In this document: in pieces, positions 54,070-64,000 of the stretch
How the letters are laid out: each line of letters opens with the position of its first letter
Position numbering within the stretch: the stretch's first letter is position 1
Source of the DNA: Enterobacter oligotrophicus
GTDB lineage: Bacteria > Pseudomonadota > Gammaproteobacteria > Enterobacterales > Enterobacteriaceae
DNA: 64,000 bases
Direction: 5' to 3'
Assembly (NCBI RefSeq): GCF_009176645.1
Contig: NZ_AP019007.1
Coordinates: 1,798,001 to 1,862,000 of the forward strand
Translations under genes and position numbers: made by a program
Notes under the pieces: generated by a model
What the model was told of the DNA's origin: nothing
Seen by the model: only the letters and a program-made list of their open reading frames with translations
Database searches by the model: none

Positions 54070-55641
54070 ATGGCCGACATTGAAATTCGACAAGCATCGC
54101 CGACGGCGTTTTATATAAAAGTACACGATACCGATAACGTGGCGATTATTGTTAACGACAACGGCTTAAAAGCGGGAACCCGTTTCCCGGATGGGCTGGA
54201 ACTGATTGAGCATATACCACAAGGACATAAAGTTGCGCTGGTGGATATCCCCGCGCACGGTGAAATCGTGCGTTACGGGGAAGTCATTGGCTATGCGGTG
54301 CGCGCCATCCCGCAGGGAAGCTGGATTGAGGAGTCGCTGGTTGAGCTGCCTAAAGCGCCGCCGCTGAACACCCTGCCACTGGCGACCCGCGTACCTGAAC
54401 CACTGCCACCGCTGGAAGGGTATACCTTTGAAGGCTACCGCAACGCGGACGGCAGCGTCGGCACCAAAAACCTGCTCGGCATTACCACCAGCGTGCACTG
54501 CGTGGCGGGCGTGGTCGATTACGTGGTGAAAATCATCGAACGCGATCTGCTGCCGAAATACCCGAACGTGGACGGCGTGGTGGGTCTTAACCACCTTTAC
54601 GGCTGCGGCGTGGCGATCAACGCGCCCGCAGCGGTCGTGCCTATTCGTACCATTCACAATATCGCGCTGAACCCGAACTTTGGCGGCGAGGTCATGGTGA
54701 TTGGCCTCGGCTGTGAAAAACTACAGCCAGAACGTCTGCTGCAGGGCACCGAGGATGTGAAAGCGATTCCGGCAGACGATGCCAGCATCGTGCGTCTGCA
54801 GGACGAACACCACGTCGGTTTTCGTTCGATGGTCGACGATATTCTTCAGGTGGCGGAACGTCATCTGGACAAACTCAACACGCGCCAGCGCGAAACCTGC
54901 CCGGCTTCTGACCTGGTGGTGGGTACCCAGTGCGGCGGCAGCGATGCGTTTTCCGGCGTCACCGCTAACCCGGCGGTGGGGTATGCGTCCGACCTTTTCG
55001 TCCGCTGCGGTGCCACGGTGATGTTCTCCGAAGTCACCGAAGTGCGTGATGCCATCCATCTTCTTACGCCGCGCGCTGTCAACGAAGAGGTTGGCAAGCG
55101 CCTGCTGGAAGAGATGGCCTGGTACGATAACTATCTCGACATGGGTAAAACCGACCGCAGCGCCAACCCGTCTCCGGGAAATAAAAAAGGCGGCCTGGCA
55201 AACGTGGTGGAAAAAGCCCTCGGTTCGATTGCCAAATCCGGGCAGAGCGCCATTGTGGAAGTGCTCTCTCCCGGCCAGCGCCCAACCAAACGCGGCCTGA
55301 TTTATGCGGCAACGCCAGCCAGTGATTTTGTTTGCGGCACACAGCAGGTGGCATCCGGCATTACGGTGCAGGTCTTCACCACCGGACGCGGCACGCCGTA
55401 TGGCCTGATGGCAGTGCCGGTCATCAAGATGGCGACGCGTACCGAACTGGCAAACCGCTGGTATGACTTAATGGATATCAACGCGGGCACCATCGCCACC
55501 GGGGAAGAGAGCATTGAGGAGGTAGGCTGGAAGTTGTTCCACTTCATTCTGGATGTGGCGAGCGGCAGGAAGAAAACCTTCTCCGACCAATGGGGATTAC
55601 ATAATCAGCTGGCGGTGTTTAACCCGGCACCGGTGACGTGA
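54070..55641 (+). CDS. garD: Galactarate dehydratase GarD
   Basis: Iron-dependent dehydratase of 523 residues in the UxaA/GarD family, converting galactarate to 5-keto-4-deoxyglucarate. N-terminal SAF-type domain followed by the catalytic domain with [32 protein letters not shown] and [10 protein letters not shown], shared with UxaA at 25882. GGAG precedes the ATG. Confidence 0.96.
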   Translation: MADIEIRQASPTAFYIKVHDTDNVAIIVNDNGLKAGTRFPDGLELIEHIPQGHKVALVDIPAHGEIVRYGEVIGYAVRAIPQGSWIEESLVELPKAPPLNTLPLATRVPEPLPPLEGYTFEGYRNADGSVGTKNLLGITTSVHCVAGVVDYVVKIIERDLLPKYPNVDGVVGLNHLYGCGVAINAPAAVVPIRTIHNIALNPNFGGEVMVIGLGCEKLQPERLLQGTEDVKAIPADDASIVRLQDEHHVGFRSMVDDILQVAERHLDKLNTRQRETCPASDLVVGTQCGGSDAFSGVTANPAVGYASDLFVRCGATVMFSEVTEVRDAIHLLTPRAVNEEVGKRLLEEMAWYDNYLDMGKTDRSANPSPGNKKGGLANVVEKALGSIAKSGQSAIVEVLSPGQRPTKRGLIYAATPASDFVCGTQQVASGITVQVFTTGRGTPYGLMAVPVIKMATRTELANRWYDLMDINAGTIATGEESIEEVGWKLFHFILDVASGRKKTFSDQWGLHNQLAVFNPAPVT

Positions 55642-55644
55642 TGT

Positions 55645-55679
55645 CCTCTCACCCTGCCCTCTCCCCACAGGGGAGAGGG
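55645..55679. repeat. CCCTCTCCC hairpin-family repeat between garD and agaR
   Basis: CCCTCTCCCC and GGGGAGAGGG form a 10-base stem with an ACA loop, preceded by CCTCTCACC. It lies between convergent garD and agaR. Confidence 0.8.
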
Positions 55680-55698
55680 TAAAAACTGCACCGAGCCT

Positions 55699-56502
55699 TT
55701 AAACCAGCACCACATCAATCCCGCTTTTGCGTAATCCTTCCAGACTTTCTGCCGGAATGCCTTCATCGACAATAATCATATCAATCCGTTGCGTATCAAT
55801 GATTTTATGCAGGCTTGAGCGGTTAAACTTGCTGGAGTCTGTGACCACAATAATGCGCTCTGCCACCTCGCACATTTTGCGATTCAGACGGGCTTCGTCT
55901 TCGTTATGCGTGCTTACACCGCGATCGAGATCGATGGCGTCGACGCCCAGGAACAGCAGGTCAAAATGGTAATTCTGTAATGATTGCTCCGCCTGGTCGC
56001 CGTAGAAAGATTGCGACTGACGGCGTAAATGCCCGCCGGTCATCAGCAATTCCACCCCTTCCGCTTCCAGCAACGCGTTTGCGACATTCATGCCGTTGGT
56101 CATCGCAATCACATCCGTATGCTGGCGCAGCATACGGGCGATTTCAAACGTCGTGGTGCCGGAGTCCAGAATGATACGGTGTCCTGGCTTTACCAACGCG
56201 GCAGCGGCCTGGGCGATGCTGCGTTTGACCGCCGTATTAAGCGAGCTTTTATCCTCAACGGAAGGCTCAACGCCAGGCGCATTCCCTTCGCAAATCAGCG
56301 CTCCACCGTAAGCGCGAACGGCAATCCCCTGCTTTTCCAGGAAGGCCAGATCGTTACGGATCGTCACCGTCGACACACCGTATAAATGAGAAAGATCGTT
56401 AACCTGCACGCTTCCCTGCGCCCGCAACCGCTGAATAATCTGCTCTCGCCTTTCACTGGTGCCGGTGATGCGTTTTTCTGCGGATGAATCGGTGCTGCTC
56501 AT
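55699..56502 (-). CDS. agaR: DeoR-family repressor AgaR
   Basis: Repressor of 267 residues of the aga/kba regulon, induced by N-acetylgalactosamine and galactosamine derivatives. HTH near residues 20-60 ([37 protein letters not shown]), then the sugar-phosphate domain ([31 protein letters not shown]). AAGGAG precedes the ATG at 56502. The C-terminus is two residues shorter than in E. coli. Confidence 0.95.
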   Translation of the reverse strand: MSSTDSSAEKRITGTSERREQIIQRLRAQGSVQVNDLSHLYGVSTVTIRNDLAFLEKQGIAVRAYGGALICEGNAPGVEPSVEDKSSLNTAVKRSIAQAAAALVKPGHRIILDSGTTTFEIARMLRQHTDVIAMTNGMNVANALLEAEGVELLMTGGHLRRQSQSFYGDQAEQSLQNYHFDLLFLGVDAIDLDRGVSTHNEDEARLNRKMCEVAERIIVVTDSSKFNRSSLHKIIDTQRIDMIIVDEGIPAESLEGLRKSGIDVVLV

Positions 56503-56753
56503 GCGAGCTCCTTAGTAAATAAACTTTCGTTTCATTTCGTTTTGCCTATTAAGGCCTTTCTTTTACGGGAATGCAAGTCCTGTCTGGCCATCAGACACAA
56601 GCATACCAGCGGCTGAAACCTTTCATTATGTTTCTTTTGTGAAACAGATCGGAAAACTATTATCTTTCGTTTTATTTTTATACCACCATGATGCAGGATT
56701 AAATGAAACAAAACGAAAGATGAATACCATCACCATCCGAAATGGAGAGGAAA
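56503..56753. promoter_or_regulatory. agaR-kbaZ divergent promoter region with AgaR-type sites
   Basis: Sites of form CTTTCRTTTY-RTTTY occur at 56521-56544, 56619-56640 and 56661-56683 on the plus strand, and at 56701-56722 on the minus strand. These match the TTTCRTTT-type AgaR motif reported for E. coli. The last overlaps the kbaZ promoter or leader. Confidence 0.65.
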
Positions 56754-58049
56754 GTGAAACATCTGACAGAAATGGTGGAACAACATAAACGGGGGAATGC
56801 AAACGGGATTTATGCCGTCTGTTCCGCACATCCATTGGTACTTGAAGCTGCGATTCGTTACGCGCATTCGCATCAGACGCCGTTATTAATTGAAGCCACC
56901 TCCAACCAGGTGGATCAGTTTGGCGGCTATACCGGTATGACGCCCGCTGATTTTCACGGGTTTGTCTGGCAGTTGGCCGCGTCACTCGGTTTGCCGACAT
57001 CACAGCTGATCCTCGGGGGCGATCATTTAGGGCCTAACCGGTGGCAAAATTTGCCTGCGCATCAGGCGATGGCAAATGCCGACGATCTGATCAAAAGCTA
57101 TGTTGCTGCCGGATTCAAAAAGATCCATCTCGACTGCAGCATGTCCTGTGAAGACGATCCGGTACCGTTAACCGATGCAATCGTCGCGCAACGTGCAGCT
57201 CGTCTGGCGAAAATCGCCGAAAAGACTTGCCGCGAACAGTTTGGTACATCGGATCTGGTTTACGTTATCGGTACAGAGGTCCCCGTTCCCGGCGGCGCAC
57301 ACGAGACGCTGACCGAACTCGACGTCACCACGCCAGACGCGGCCCGCGCCACGCTTGAAGCGCACCGCCACGCATTCGAAAAAGAGGGCTTGAGCGACAT
57401 CTGGCCGCGCATTATTGGTCTGGTGGTTCAGCCCGGCGTCGAATTTGACCACGCGCACGTCTGCGATTATCAGCCACACAAAGCCGTCGCGCTGAGCAAA
57501 ATGGTGGAAGCGTACGACACGCTGGTGTTTGAAGCGCACTCCACCGATTACCAGACACCACAGGCGCTTCGTCAACTGGTGAAAGATCACTTTGCCATCC
57601 TGAAAGTTGGCCCTGCCCTGACCTTCGCCCTGCGCGAAGCGCTGTTCTCACTGGCCGCCATTGAAGAAGAATTGCTGCCTGCAAAAGCCAGCTCTGGCCT
57701 GCGCCATGTGCTGGAAAACGTGATGCTTGACCGGCCGGAATACTGGCAAAGCCATTACCACGGTGACGGTAATGCCCGACGCCTGGCGCGCGGCTACAGC
57801 TACTCCGACCGCGTGCGCTATTACTGGCCCGACAGCCAGATTGACGACGCCTTTGAACGACTGGTACGCAACCTGGTGGATGAACCGATCCCGCTGCCGC
57901 TAATTAGCCAGTACCTGCCGTTGCAGTACAGCAAAGTTCGCGAGGGTGCTCTCAAGTCAACACCACGGGAACTCATCATCGACCACATTCAGGACATACT
58001 TCAGCAGTACCATGCCGCCTGCGAAGGCGTAACGACTCAAAACACATAA
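56754..58049 (+). CDS. kbaZ: Tagatose-1,6-bisphosphate aldolase subunit KbaZ (AgaZ)
   Basis: Non-catalytic partner of KbaY, needed for full aldolase activity and stability. 431 residues of the GatZ/KbaZ family: [40 protein letters not shown] and [10 protein letters not shown] are conserved. I chose the GTG at 56754 because GGAGAGG precedes it and the protein then begins with the conserved KHLTEMV; an ATG at 56742 lies within this ribosome-binding site. The open frame runs slightly longer at the C-terminus than in E. coli. Confidence 0.93.
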   Translation: MKHLTEMVEQHKRGNANGIYAVCSAHPLVLEAAIRYAHSHQTPLLIEATSNQVDQFGGYTGMTPADFHGFVWQLAASLGLPTSQLILGGDHLGPNRWQNLPAHQAMANADDLIKSYVAAGFKKIHLDCSMSCEDDPVPLTDAIVAQRAARLAKIAEKTCREQFGTSDLVYVIGTEVPVPGGAHETLTELDVTTPDAARATLEAHRHAFEKEGLSDIWPRIIGLVVQPGVEFDHAHVCDYQPHKAVALSKMVEAYDTLVFEAHSTDYQTPQALRQLVKDHFAILKVGPALTFALREALFSLAAIEEELLPAKASSGLRHVLENVMLDRPEYWQSHYHGDGNARRLARGYSYSDRVRYYWPDSQIDDAFERLVRNLVDEPIPLPLISQYLPLQYSKVREGALKSTPRELIIDHIQDILQQYHAACEGVTTQNT

Positions 58050-58068
58050 TTAAAAAGAGGAAAACGCT

Positions 58069-58542
58069 ATGCCAAACATTGTCTTATGCCGCATTGATGA
58101 ACGTCTGATTCACGGTCAGGTGGGCGTGCAGTGGGTCGGGTTTGCGGGGGCAAACCTGGTGCTGGTGGCAAATGATAAGGTTGCAGACGATCCGGTTCAG
58201 CAAAACCTGATGGAAATGGTGCTTGCGGAAGGGATTGCCGTTCGCTTCTGGTCGCTGCAAAAAGTGATCGACAACATTCACCGCGCCGCCGACCGTCAGA
58301 AAATCCTGCTGGTCTGCAAATCACCCGCCGATTTTTTAACGCTGGTTGAGGGTGGCGTGCCCATTACCCGTATCAACGTAGGAAACATGCACTACGCCAA
58401 TGGCAAACAACAAATTGCCAAAACGGTATCTGTCGACGCGAACGATATCGCCGCGTTCAACGGCCTGAAAACTGCCGGAGTGGAATGCTTCGTTCAGGGC
58501 GTTCCAACAGAAACTGCTTTGGATCTCTTTAAACTGCTTTGA
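58069..58542 (+). CDS. agaV: N-acetylgalactosamine PTS enzyme IIB, AgaV
   Basis: Mannose-family IIB protein of 157 residues carrying phosphate on His15 (RIDERLIHGQV). Second domain of the GalNAc-specific PTS with AgaW, AgaE and AgaF. AGAGG precedes the ATG; it lies 19 bases after kbaZ. Confidence 0.95.
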   Translation: MPNIVLCRIDERLIHGQVGVQWVGFAGANLVLVANDKVADDPVQQNLMEMVLAEGIAVRFWSLQKVIDNIHRAADRQKILLVCKSPADFLTLVEGGVPITRINVGNMHYANGKQQIAKTVSVDANDIAAFNGLKTAGVECFVQGVPTETALDLFKLL

Positions 58543-58552
58543 GGGATTCACA

Positions 58553-59332
58553 ATGGAAATCAGTCTGTTGCAGGCATTCGCACTGGGCCTTCTCGCCTTT
58601 ATCGCGGGCCTGGATATGTTTAACGGGTTAACACACATGCACCGCCCGGTTGTGCTAGGGCCATTGGTCGGCTTGATTCTGGGCGATCTGCATACCGGTA
58701 TTTTAACCGGCGGTACGTTAGAGCTGGTCTGGATGGGGCTGGCTCCGCTGGCAGGCGCACAGCCGCCAAACGTGATTATCGGCACCATTGTGGGTACGAC
58801 ATTCGCAATTACTACGGGCGTAAAACCGGATGTCGCCGTTGGCGTCGCCGTCCCGTTTGCCGTCGCGGTGCAGATGGGGATTACTTTCCTGTTCTCGGTG
58901 ATGTCCGGCGTCATGTCCCGCTGCGATCGCATGGCCGCCAATGCCGATACCCACGGTATTGAGCGGGTCAACTATCTGGCGCTGCTGGCACTCGGTATTT
59001 TCTATTTTTTGTGCGCGTTCCTGCCAATTTACTTCGGTGCGGAACATGCGAAAACCGCCATTGATGTCCTGCCGGAGCGTCTGATTGACGGCCTCGGTGT
59101 CGCGGGCGGCATCATGCCAGCCATCGGCTTCGCCGTATTGCTGAAGATCATGATGAAAAACGTCTACATCCCTTACTTCATTATCGGTTTTGTTGCCGCC
59201 GCCTGGCTCAAGTTGCCTGTACTGGCGATTGCAGCCGCCGCGCTGGCAATGGCGCTAATCGACCTGCTGCGTAAATCGCCTGAACCGACGGCCCCTGCAG
59301 CCCAGAAAGAGGAATTCGAAGATGGCATCTAA
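58553..59332 (+). CDS. agaW: N-acetylgalactosamine PTS enzyme IIC, AgaW
   Basis: Membrane channel domain of the GalNAc PTS (259 residues, full length). Several hydrophobic spans, with ALGLLAFIAGLDMFNGLTHMHRPVVLGP and LVWMGLAPLAGAQPPNVI. The gene is intact here, whereas E. coli K-12 has a truncated copy. It overlaps agaE by 11 bases. Confidence 0.95.
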   Translation: MEISLLQAFALGLLAFIAGLDMFNGLTHMHRPVVLGPLVGLILGDLHTGILTGGTLELVWMGLAPLAGAQPPNVIIGTIVGTTFAITTGVKPDVAVGVAVPFAVAVQMGITFLFSVMSGVMSRCDRMAANADTHGIERVNYLALLALGIFYFLCAFLPIYFGAEHAKTAIDVLPERLIDGLGVAGGIMPAIGFAVLLKIMMKNVYIPYFIIGFVAAAWLKLPVLAIAAAALAMALIDLLRKSPEPTAPAAQKEEFEDGI

Positions 59333-60200
59333 TCACACAACGTTGCCGGGCGTGTCCGAAAGCGAAGAGACTTTGCTCACCGGCGTAAATGAAAACGTCT
59401 ATGAAGACCAAAACATCGGTGCCGAGTTGACGAAAAAGGATATTAACCGCGTAGCCTGGCGTTCCATGCTTTTGCAGGCCTCGTTTAACTACGAACGTAT
59501 GCAGGCCTCCGGCTGGCTGTATGGGTTACTGCCCGCGCTGAAAAAAATCCACACCAACAAGCGGGATCTGGCGCGCGCCATGAAGGGCCATATGGGCTTC
59601 TTCAACACTCACCCATTCCTGGTGACCTTCGTTATCGGCATTATTCTGGCGATGGAACGCTCCAAGCAGGATGTAAACAGCATTCAGAGCACCAAAATTG
59701 CCGTGGGTGCGCCGCTCGGCGGTATCGGTGACGCTATGTTCTGGCTGACGCTACTGCCCATCTGCGGCGGTATTGGTGCCAGCCTGGCGCTTCAAGGCTC
59801 CATTCTTGGTGCCGTAGTTTTCATCGTGCTGTTTAACGTGGTGCATCTCGGCCTGCGTTTTGGTCTGGCGCACTACGCTTATCGTATGGGCGTTGCGGCA
59901 ATCCCACTGATTAAAGCCAACACCAGGAAGGTCGGGCACGCGGCCTCCATCGTCGGGATGACGGTGATCGGCGCACTGGTCGCAACCTATGTCCGCCTTA
60001 ATACGACGCTCGAAATCAAAGCGGGTGATGCGGTTGTCAAACTACAAACCGACGTGATCGACAAGCTGATGCCTGCCTTCCTGCCACTGGTCTACACCCT
60101 GGCCATGTTCTGGCTGGTACGCCGTGGCTGGAGCCCGCTGCGCCTGATTGGTATCACCGTGGTGCTGGGCGTTGTCGGTAAATTCTGTCACTTCCTGTAA
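59322..60200 (+). CDS. agaE: N-acetylgalactosamine PTS enzyme IID, AgaE
   Basis: Mannose-family IID membrane protein of 292 residues. LTKKDINRVAWRSMLLQASFNYERMQASGW and GAPLGGIGDAMFWLT are the family blocks. Lost from E. coli K-12 by deletion but complete here. Confidence 0.95.
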   Translation: MASNHTTLPGVSESEETLLTGVNENVYEDQNIGAELTKKDINRVAWRSMLLQASFNYERMQASGWLYGLLPALKKIHTNKRDLARAMKGHMGFFNTHPFLVTFVIGIILAMERSKQDVNSIQSTKIAVGAPLGGIGDAMFWLTLLPICGGIGASLALQGSILGAVVFIVLFNVVHLGLRFGLAHYAYRMGVAAIPLIKANTRKVGHAASIVGMTVIGALVATYVRLNTTLEIKAGDAVVKLQTDVIDKLMPAFLPLVYTLAMFWLVRRGWSPLRLIGITVVLGVVGKFCHFL

Positions 60201-60216
60201 AAGCAAAGAGGTTCCG

Positions 60217-60651
60217 ATGTTAGGCATTATTTTGACGGGTCACGGTGGTTTTGCCAGCGGGCTTGAGCAAGCGATGAAGCAGATCCTCGGCGAACAGCCG
60301 CAGTTTATCGCCATAGATTTTCCTGAAACGTCAACGACCGCGCTGCTAACCGCTCAGCTTGAGCAGGCGGTGAGCGACCTGGACGGACAACACGATATCG
60401 TGTTTCTCACCGATCTGCTGGGCGGGACGCCGTTTCGTGTTGCTTCTACGCTCGCCATGCAAAGACCGGGTTGCGAAGTCATTACCGGCACTAATCTTCA
60501 GCTTTTGCTTGAGATGGTGCTGGAGCGCGACGGGTTAAGCAGCGAAGCGTTTCGCCTGCAGGCGCTGGAGTGTGGCCATCGCGGCCTGACCAGCCTGGTG
60601 GATGAACTGGGACGCTGCCGTGAGGAAACGCCCGCTGAGGAAGGGATATGA
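60217..60651 (+). CDS. agaF: N-acetylgalactosamine PTS enzyme IIA, AgaF
   Basis: Cytoplasmic IIA of the mannose family (144 residues), receiving phosphate from HPr on His9 (LTGHGGFASG). FLTDLLGGTPFRVAS is the fold motif. The ATG at 60217 follows AGAGG; in-frame reading upstream overlaps agaE. It overlaps agaA by four bases. Confidence 0.94.
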   Translation: MLGIILTGHGGFASGLEQAMKQILGEQPQFIAIDFPETSTTALLTAQLEQAVSDLDGQHDIVFLTDLLGGTPFRVASTLAMQRPGCEVITGTNLQLLLEMVLERDGLSSEAFRLQALECGHRGLTSLVDELGRCREETPAEEGI

Positions 60652-61781
60652 GCCAACGGCTTCGTGCGCGTCGTCTGCTTACCGAACAGGGCTGGCTTGA
60701 AGACCACCAGCTCCGTATTGAAGATGGGGTCATCACGGCGATTGAACCCATCCCTGCGGGCGTGACCACCCGCGATGCTGAACTGCTTTGCCCGGCCTAT
60801 ATCGATACCCATGATCACGGCGGTGCGGGCGTGGATGTCATGGATGATGCACCCGATGTACTGGACACTCTGGCTATGCATAAGGCGCGTGAAGGTGCAG
60901 GCGCATTTTTACCGACCACCGTCACTGCGCCGCTGGAAACCATTCACGCGGCGCTAACGCGAATTGCCCGACGCTGTCAGTCCGGTGGCCCTGGCGCACA
61001 GGTTCTGGGCAGTTATCTGGAAGGCCCGTACTTTACCCCGCAGAACAAAGGGGCACATCCGCCAGGGCTGTTCCGGGAGCTGGAGATCCCCGAGCTGGAT
61101 GCGCTGATTGCAGTCTCGCAAAATACGTTACGCGTGGTGGCGCTGGCACCGGAAAAACCCGGCGCTTTGCGGGCAATTCGCCATCTTAAACAGCGAGGCA
61201 TACGGGTCATGCTCGGACACAGCGCCGCCACGTATGCTCAAACCCGTGCTGCTTTTGACGCAGGCGCTGACGGGCTGGTGCACTGCTATAACGGCATGAC
61301 GGGGCTGCACCACAGGGAACCTGGCATGGTGGGCGCAGGGCTTACGGATAAACGCGCATGGCTGGAATTGATCGCTGATGGGCATCACGTCCACCCTGGT
61401 GCGATGCAGTTGTGCTGCTGTTGTGCGAAAGAACGGGTAGTACTGATCACCGATGCCATGCAGGCTGCAGGTATGCCCGACGGACAGTATTCGCTGTGCG
61501 GCGAAGAGGTCATGATGCAAAACGGCGTGGTCCGTACCGCTTCCGGTGGGCTGGCGGGCAGCACATTGTCGCTGGATGCCGCGGTGCGAAATATGGTGGA
61601 ACACGCGGGGATAACAGCCGAAGACGCTATCCATATGGCCTCACTACATCCTGCCCGCCTTTTGGGTATTGATAGACATCTCGGATCGTTAGTGCCGGGC
61701 AAACGCGCAAATATCATCGCGCTGGGCGGAGATTTACTCCTCCAGCAGATCTGGATTCAGGGCCAGGCTCTCCCCCTTTAG
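60648..61781 (+). CDS. agaA: N-acetylgalactosamine-6-phosphate deacetylase AgaA
   Basis: Amidohydrolase of the NagA family (377 residues) removing acetate from GalNAc-6-phosphate. DTHDHGGAGVDVMD, LGSYLEGPYFTPQNKGAH, LGHSAATYAQ, LVHCYNGMTGLHHREPG and LITDAMQAAG supply the metal and catalytic residues. A terminator follows. Confidence 0.95.
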   Translation: MSQRLRARRLLTEQGWLEDHQLRIEDGVITAIEPIPAGVTTRDAELLCPAYIDTHDHGGAGVDVMDDAPDVLDTLAMHKAREGAGAFLPTTVTAPLETIHAALTRIARRCQSGGPGAQVLGSYLEGPYFTPQNKGAHPPGLFRELEIPELDALIAVSQNTLRVVALAPEKPGALRAIRHLKQRGIRVMLGHSAATYAQTRAAFDAGADGLVHCYNGMTGLHHREPGMVGAGLTDKRAWLELIADGHHVHPGAMQLCCCCAKERVVLITDAMQAAGMPDGQYSLCGEEVMMQNGVVRTASGGLAGSTLSLDAAVRNMVEHAGITAEDAIHMASLHPARLLGIDRHLGSLVPGKRANIIALGGDLLLQQIWIQGQALPL

Positions 61782-61803
61782 CCCTTTCATTGTGTGCCCC
61801 ATT

Positions 61804-61835
61804 GGCCTTACGACATAAGATCGTAAGGCCTTTCT
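61804..61835 (+). terminator. Terminator after agaA
   Basis: GGCCTTACGA and TCGTAAGGCC form a perfect 10-base stem around CATAAGA, followed by TTTCTTTTCC. It splits the cluster into two transcription units. Confidence 0.85.
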
Positions 61836-62027
61836 TTTCCTTTCCTTAATTCTTCGCTTTCCTTTTACGATCACACTTTTCGTTTTATTTCTTTTCTTTT
61901 GTTGAACTTTCGATTTCTTTTCTATAGATTTTATTTAACTGATTAAGTGAACAAGTGAAACGAAACGAAAGACATCGGCACGTTTACCAGCGTCTGATGT
62001 GGAATTCACAAGACTAAGGACTGAGTT
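61836..62027 (+). promoter_or_regulatory. agaS promoter region with AgaR-type sites
   Basis: The T-rich stretch has TTTCG-type sites at 61873-61901 and 61905-61927, and a minus-strand GTTTCGTTTCACTT at 61953-61970 (site to 61973). The same motif type is found before kbaZ. It implies a second AgaR-controlled promoter for agaS-kbaY. Confidence 0.65.
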
Positions 62028-63176
62028 ATGCCAGAAATCAAAACCGCCACGACCACCGGCACCTGGACCGAAGAAGAGATACTGCAGCAGCCCGCCTGTT
62101 GGGTCCGCTCGCTCAATAATATTGATAACCTGCGTTCGTCGATCGACAGTTTCCTGACGCCATTGCTGCGCAAGGACGATCTGCAGATTGTGCTGACGGG
62201 CGCTGGCACCTCCGCATTTATCGGCGACATTATTGCGCCATGGCTCGCCAGCCACACCGGTAAAAACATCACCGCCGTACCGACGACCGATCTGGTCACG
62301 AACCCGATGGATTACTTCAGCCCCGCACACCCACTGCTGCTGGTCTCTTTTGCCCGTTCCGGCAATAGCCCTGAAAGCGTAGCCGCCGTTAAGCTGGCGG
62401 ACCAGTTTGTGCCGGAGTGCTATCACCTGTCGATTACCTGCAATGAGGCGGGAAGCCTGTACCAGAATGCCGTCGACAGTGATAACGCTTATGCACTGCT
62501 GATGCCAGCTGAAACGCACGATCGCGGGTTCGCGATGACCAGCAGCATTACCACCATGATGGCAAGCTGCCTGGCCGTATTTGCACCGGAGCGGATCAAC
62601 AGCACAACGTTCCGGGACGTGGCCGATCGCTGTCAGGCGATCCTCACCTCACTCGGGGATTTCAGCCACGGCGTCTTCGGCAACGATCCGTGGAAAAGGA
62701 TCGTCTATCTGGGAAGCGGTGGACTACAGGGCGCGGCGCGTGAATCGGCGCTGAAAGTGCTGGAGCTGACCGCAGGCAAACTGGCGGCATTCTATGATTC
62801 CCCCACCGGTTTCCGCCACGGGCCGAAGTCACTGATAGATAACAAAACGCTGGTCGTCGTGTTTGTCTCCAGCCATCCGTATACCCGTCAATACGATCTG
62901 GATCTGCTGGCAGAGCTGCGCCGCGATCGTCAGGCCATGCACGTGGTCGCCATTGCCGCCGAAACCGATCCGGTCATCGAAGCGGGCCCGCATATTCTGC
63001 TGCCGCCTTCACGCATGTTTATCGATGTGGAGCAGGCGTTCTGCTTCCTGATGTACGCCCAGGTTTTTGCCCTGACCCAGTCCCTGAATGTAGGCAACAC
63101 CCCGGATTCGCCATCAGCCAGCGGCACAGTCAACCGTGTGGTGCAGGGCGTGATTATTCATCCGTGGCAGGCTTAA
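62028..63176 (+). CDS. agaS: Galactosamine-6-phosphate deaminase/isomerase AgaS
   Basis: SIS-domain sugar-phosphate isomerase of 382 residues, acting on galactosamine-6-phosphate to give tagatose-6-phosphate and ammonia. Two SIS domains: the first begins VLTGAGTSAFIGD with SFARSGNSPESV, and the second includes YLGSGGLQGAARESALKVLELT and SPTGFRHGPKSL. Confidence 0.93.
   Translation: MPEIKTATTTGTWTEEEILQQPACWVRSLNNIDNLRSSIDSFLTPLLRKDDLQIVLTGAGTSAFIGDIIAPWLASHTGKNITAVPTTDLVTNPMDYFSPAHPLLLVSFARSGNSPESVAAVKLADQFVPECYHLSITCNEAGSLYQNAVDSDNAYALLMPAETHDRGFAMTSSITTMMASCLAVFAPERINSTTFRDVADRCQAILTSLGDFSHGVFGNDPWKRIVYLGSGGLQGAARESALKVLELTAGKLAAFYDSPTGFRHGPKSLIDNKTLVVVFVSSHPYTRQYDLDLLAELRRDRQAMHVVAIAAETDPVIEAGPHILLPPSRMFIDVEQAFCFLMYAQVFALTQSLNVGNTPDSPSASGTVNRVVQGVIIHPWQA

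Positions 63177-64000
<824 letters not shown>

Overview
The window is chromosomal DNA from an enteric bacterium closest in gene order to the Enterobacter cloacae complex and its neighbours. From patA to kbaY it follows the Escherichia coli order patA...fadH-rlmG-ygjP-ygjR-alx-sstT-uxaA-uxaC-exuT-exuR-yqjA-mzrA-yqjCDEK-yqjF-yqjG-yhaH-yhaJ-yhaK-cyuA-cyuP-tdcEDCBA-rnpB-garKRLP-garD-agaR-kbaZ-aga genes, with a different set of insertions and losses. Product names rest on recognition of the protein sequences and on gene order; no database search was run.

Region 1 (1-9.5 kb): patA (putrescine aminotransferase) ends in a strong terminator. An AT-rich promoter region follows, then an eight-gene chaperone-usher fimbrial operon laid out like Salmonella bcfABCDEFGH: major pilin, chaperone, usher, two-domain adhesin, two minor pilins, second chaperone and a DsbA-family thiol oxidoreductase. 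Region 2 (9.5-18 kb): the complete autoinducer-2 (AI-2) system, with lsrACDBFG on the minus strand and lsrRK on the plus strand. Each divergent promoter carries a GAAC-N23-GTTC element, a good candidate LsrR operator. These two modules fill the patA-fadH interval, where E. coli K-12 has ebg and ygj genes.

Region 3 (18-41 kb) is core genome: fadH, rlmG, ygjP, ygjR, the manganese/pH riboswitch and alx, sstT, the hexuronate genes uxaCA/exuT/exuR, the DedA protein YqjA with MzrA, the yqjCDEK membrane/ribosome genes, yqjF, yqjG, yhaH, yhaJ, yhaK and the cysteine catabolism pair cyuPA. Region 4 (41-49.4 kb) is the anaerobic threonine/serine operon tdcABCDE. It lacks tdcR, tdcF and tdcG but keeps CRP and IHF sites. 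A 560-base AT-rich gap and RNase P RNA (377 nt, minus strand) follow. Region 5 (49.4-55.6 kb) is galactarate/glucarate catabolism, garPLRK and divergent garD. Region 6 (55.7-64 kb) is the N-acetylgalactosamine/galactosamine regulon: agaR, then kbaZ-agaVWEFA, then agaS-kbaY running off the window. It has the full PTS that E. coli K-12 has lost.

The catabolic modules are linked: hexuronate, galactarate and amino sugar pathways, threonine/serine fermentation and AI-2 uptake all suit life in the gut, and several have candidate CRP sites. Two families of short repeats, REP/BIME units and a CCCTCTCCC hairpin family, sit between many genes and often serve as or near transcript ends. No CRISPR array, tRNA, transposase, phage gene or integrase was seen. 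The most unusual points are the shortened BcfH-like protein, the paired lsr operator elements, the lsrK stop codon lying exactly in the loop of a repeat hairpin, the alx promoter embedded in the upstream terminator hairpin, and a leader with competing hairpins in front of exuT.
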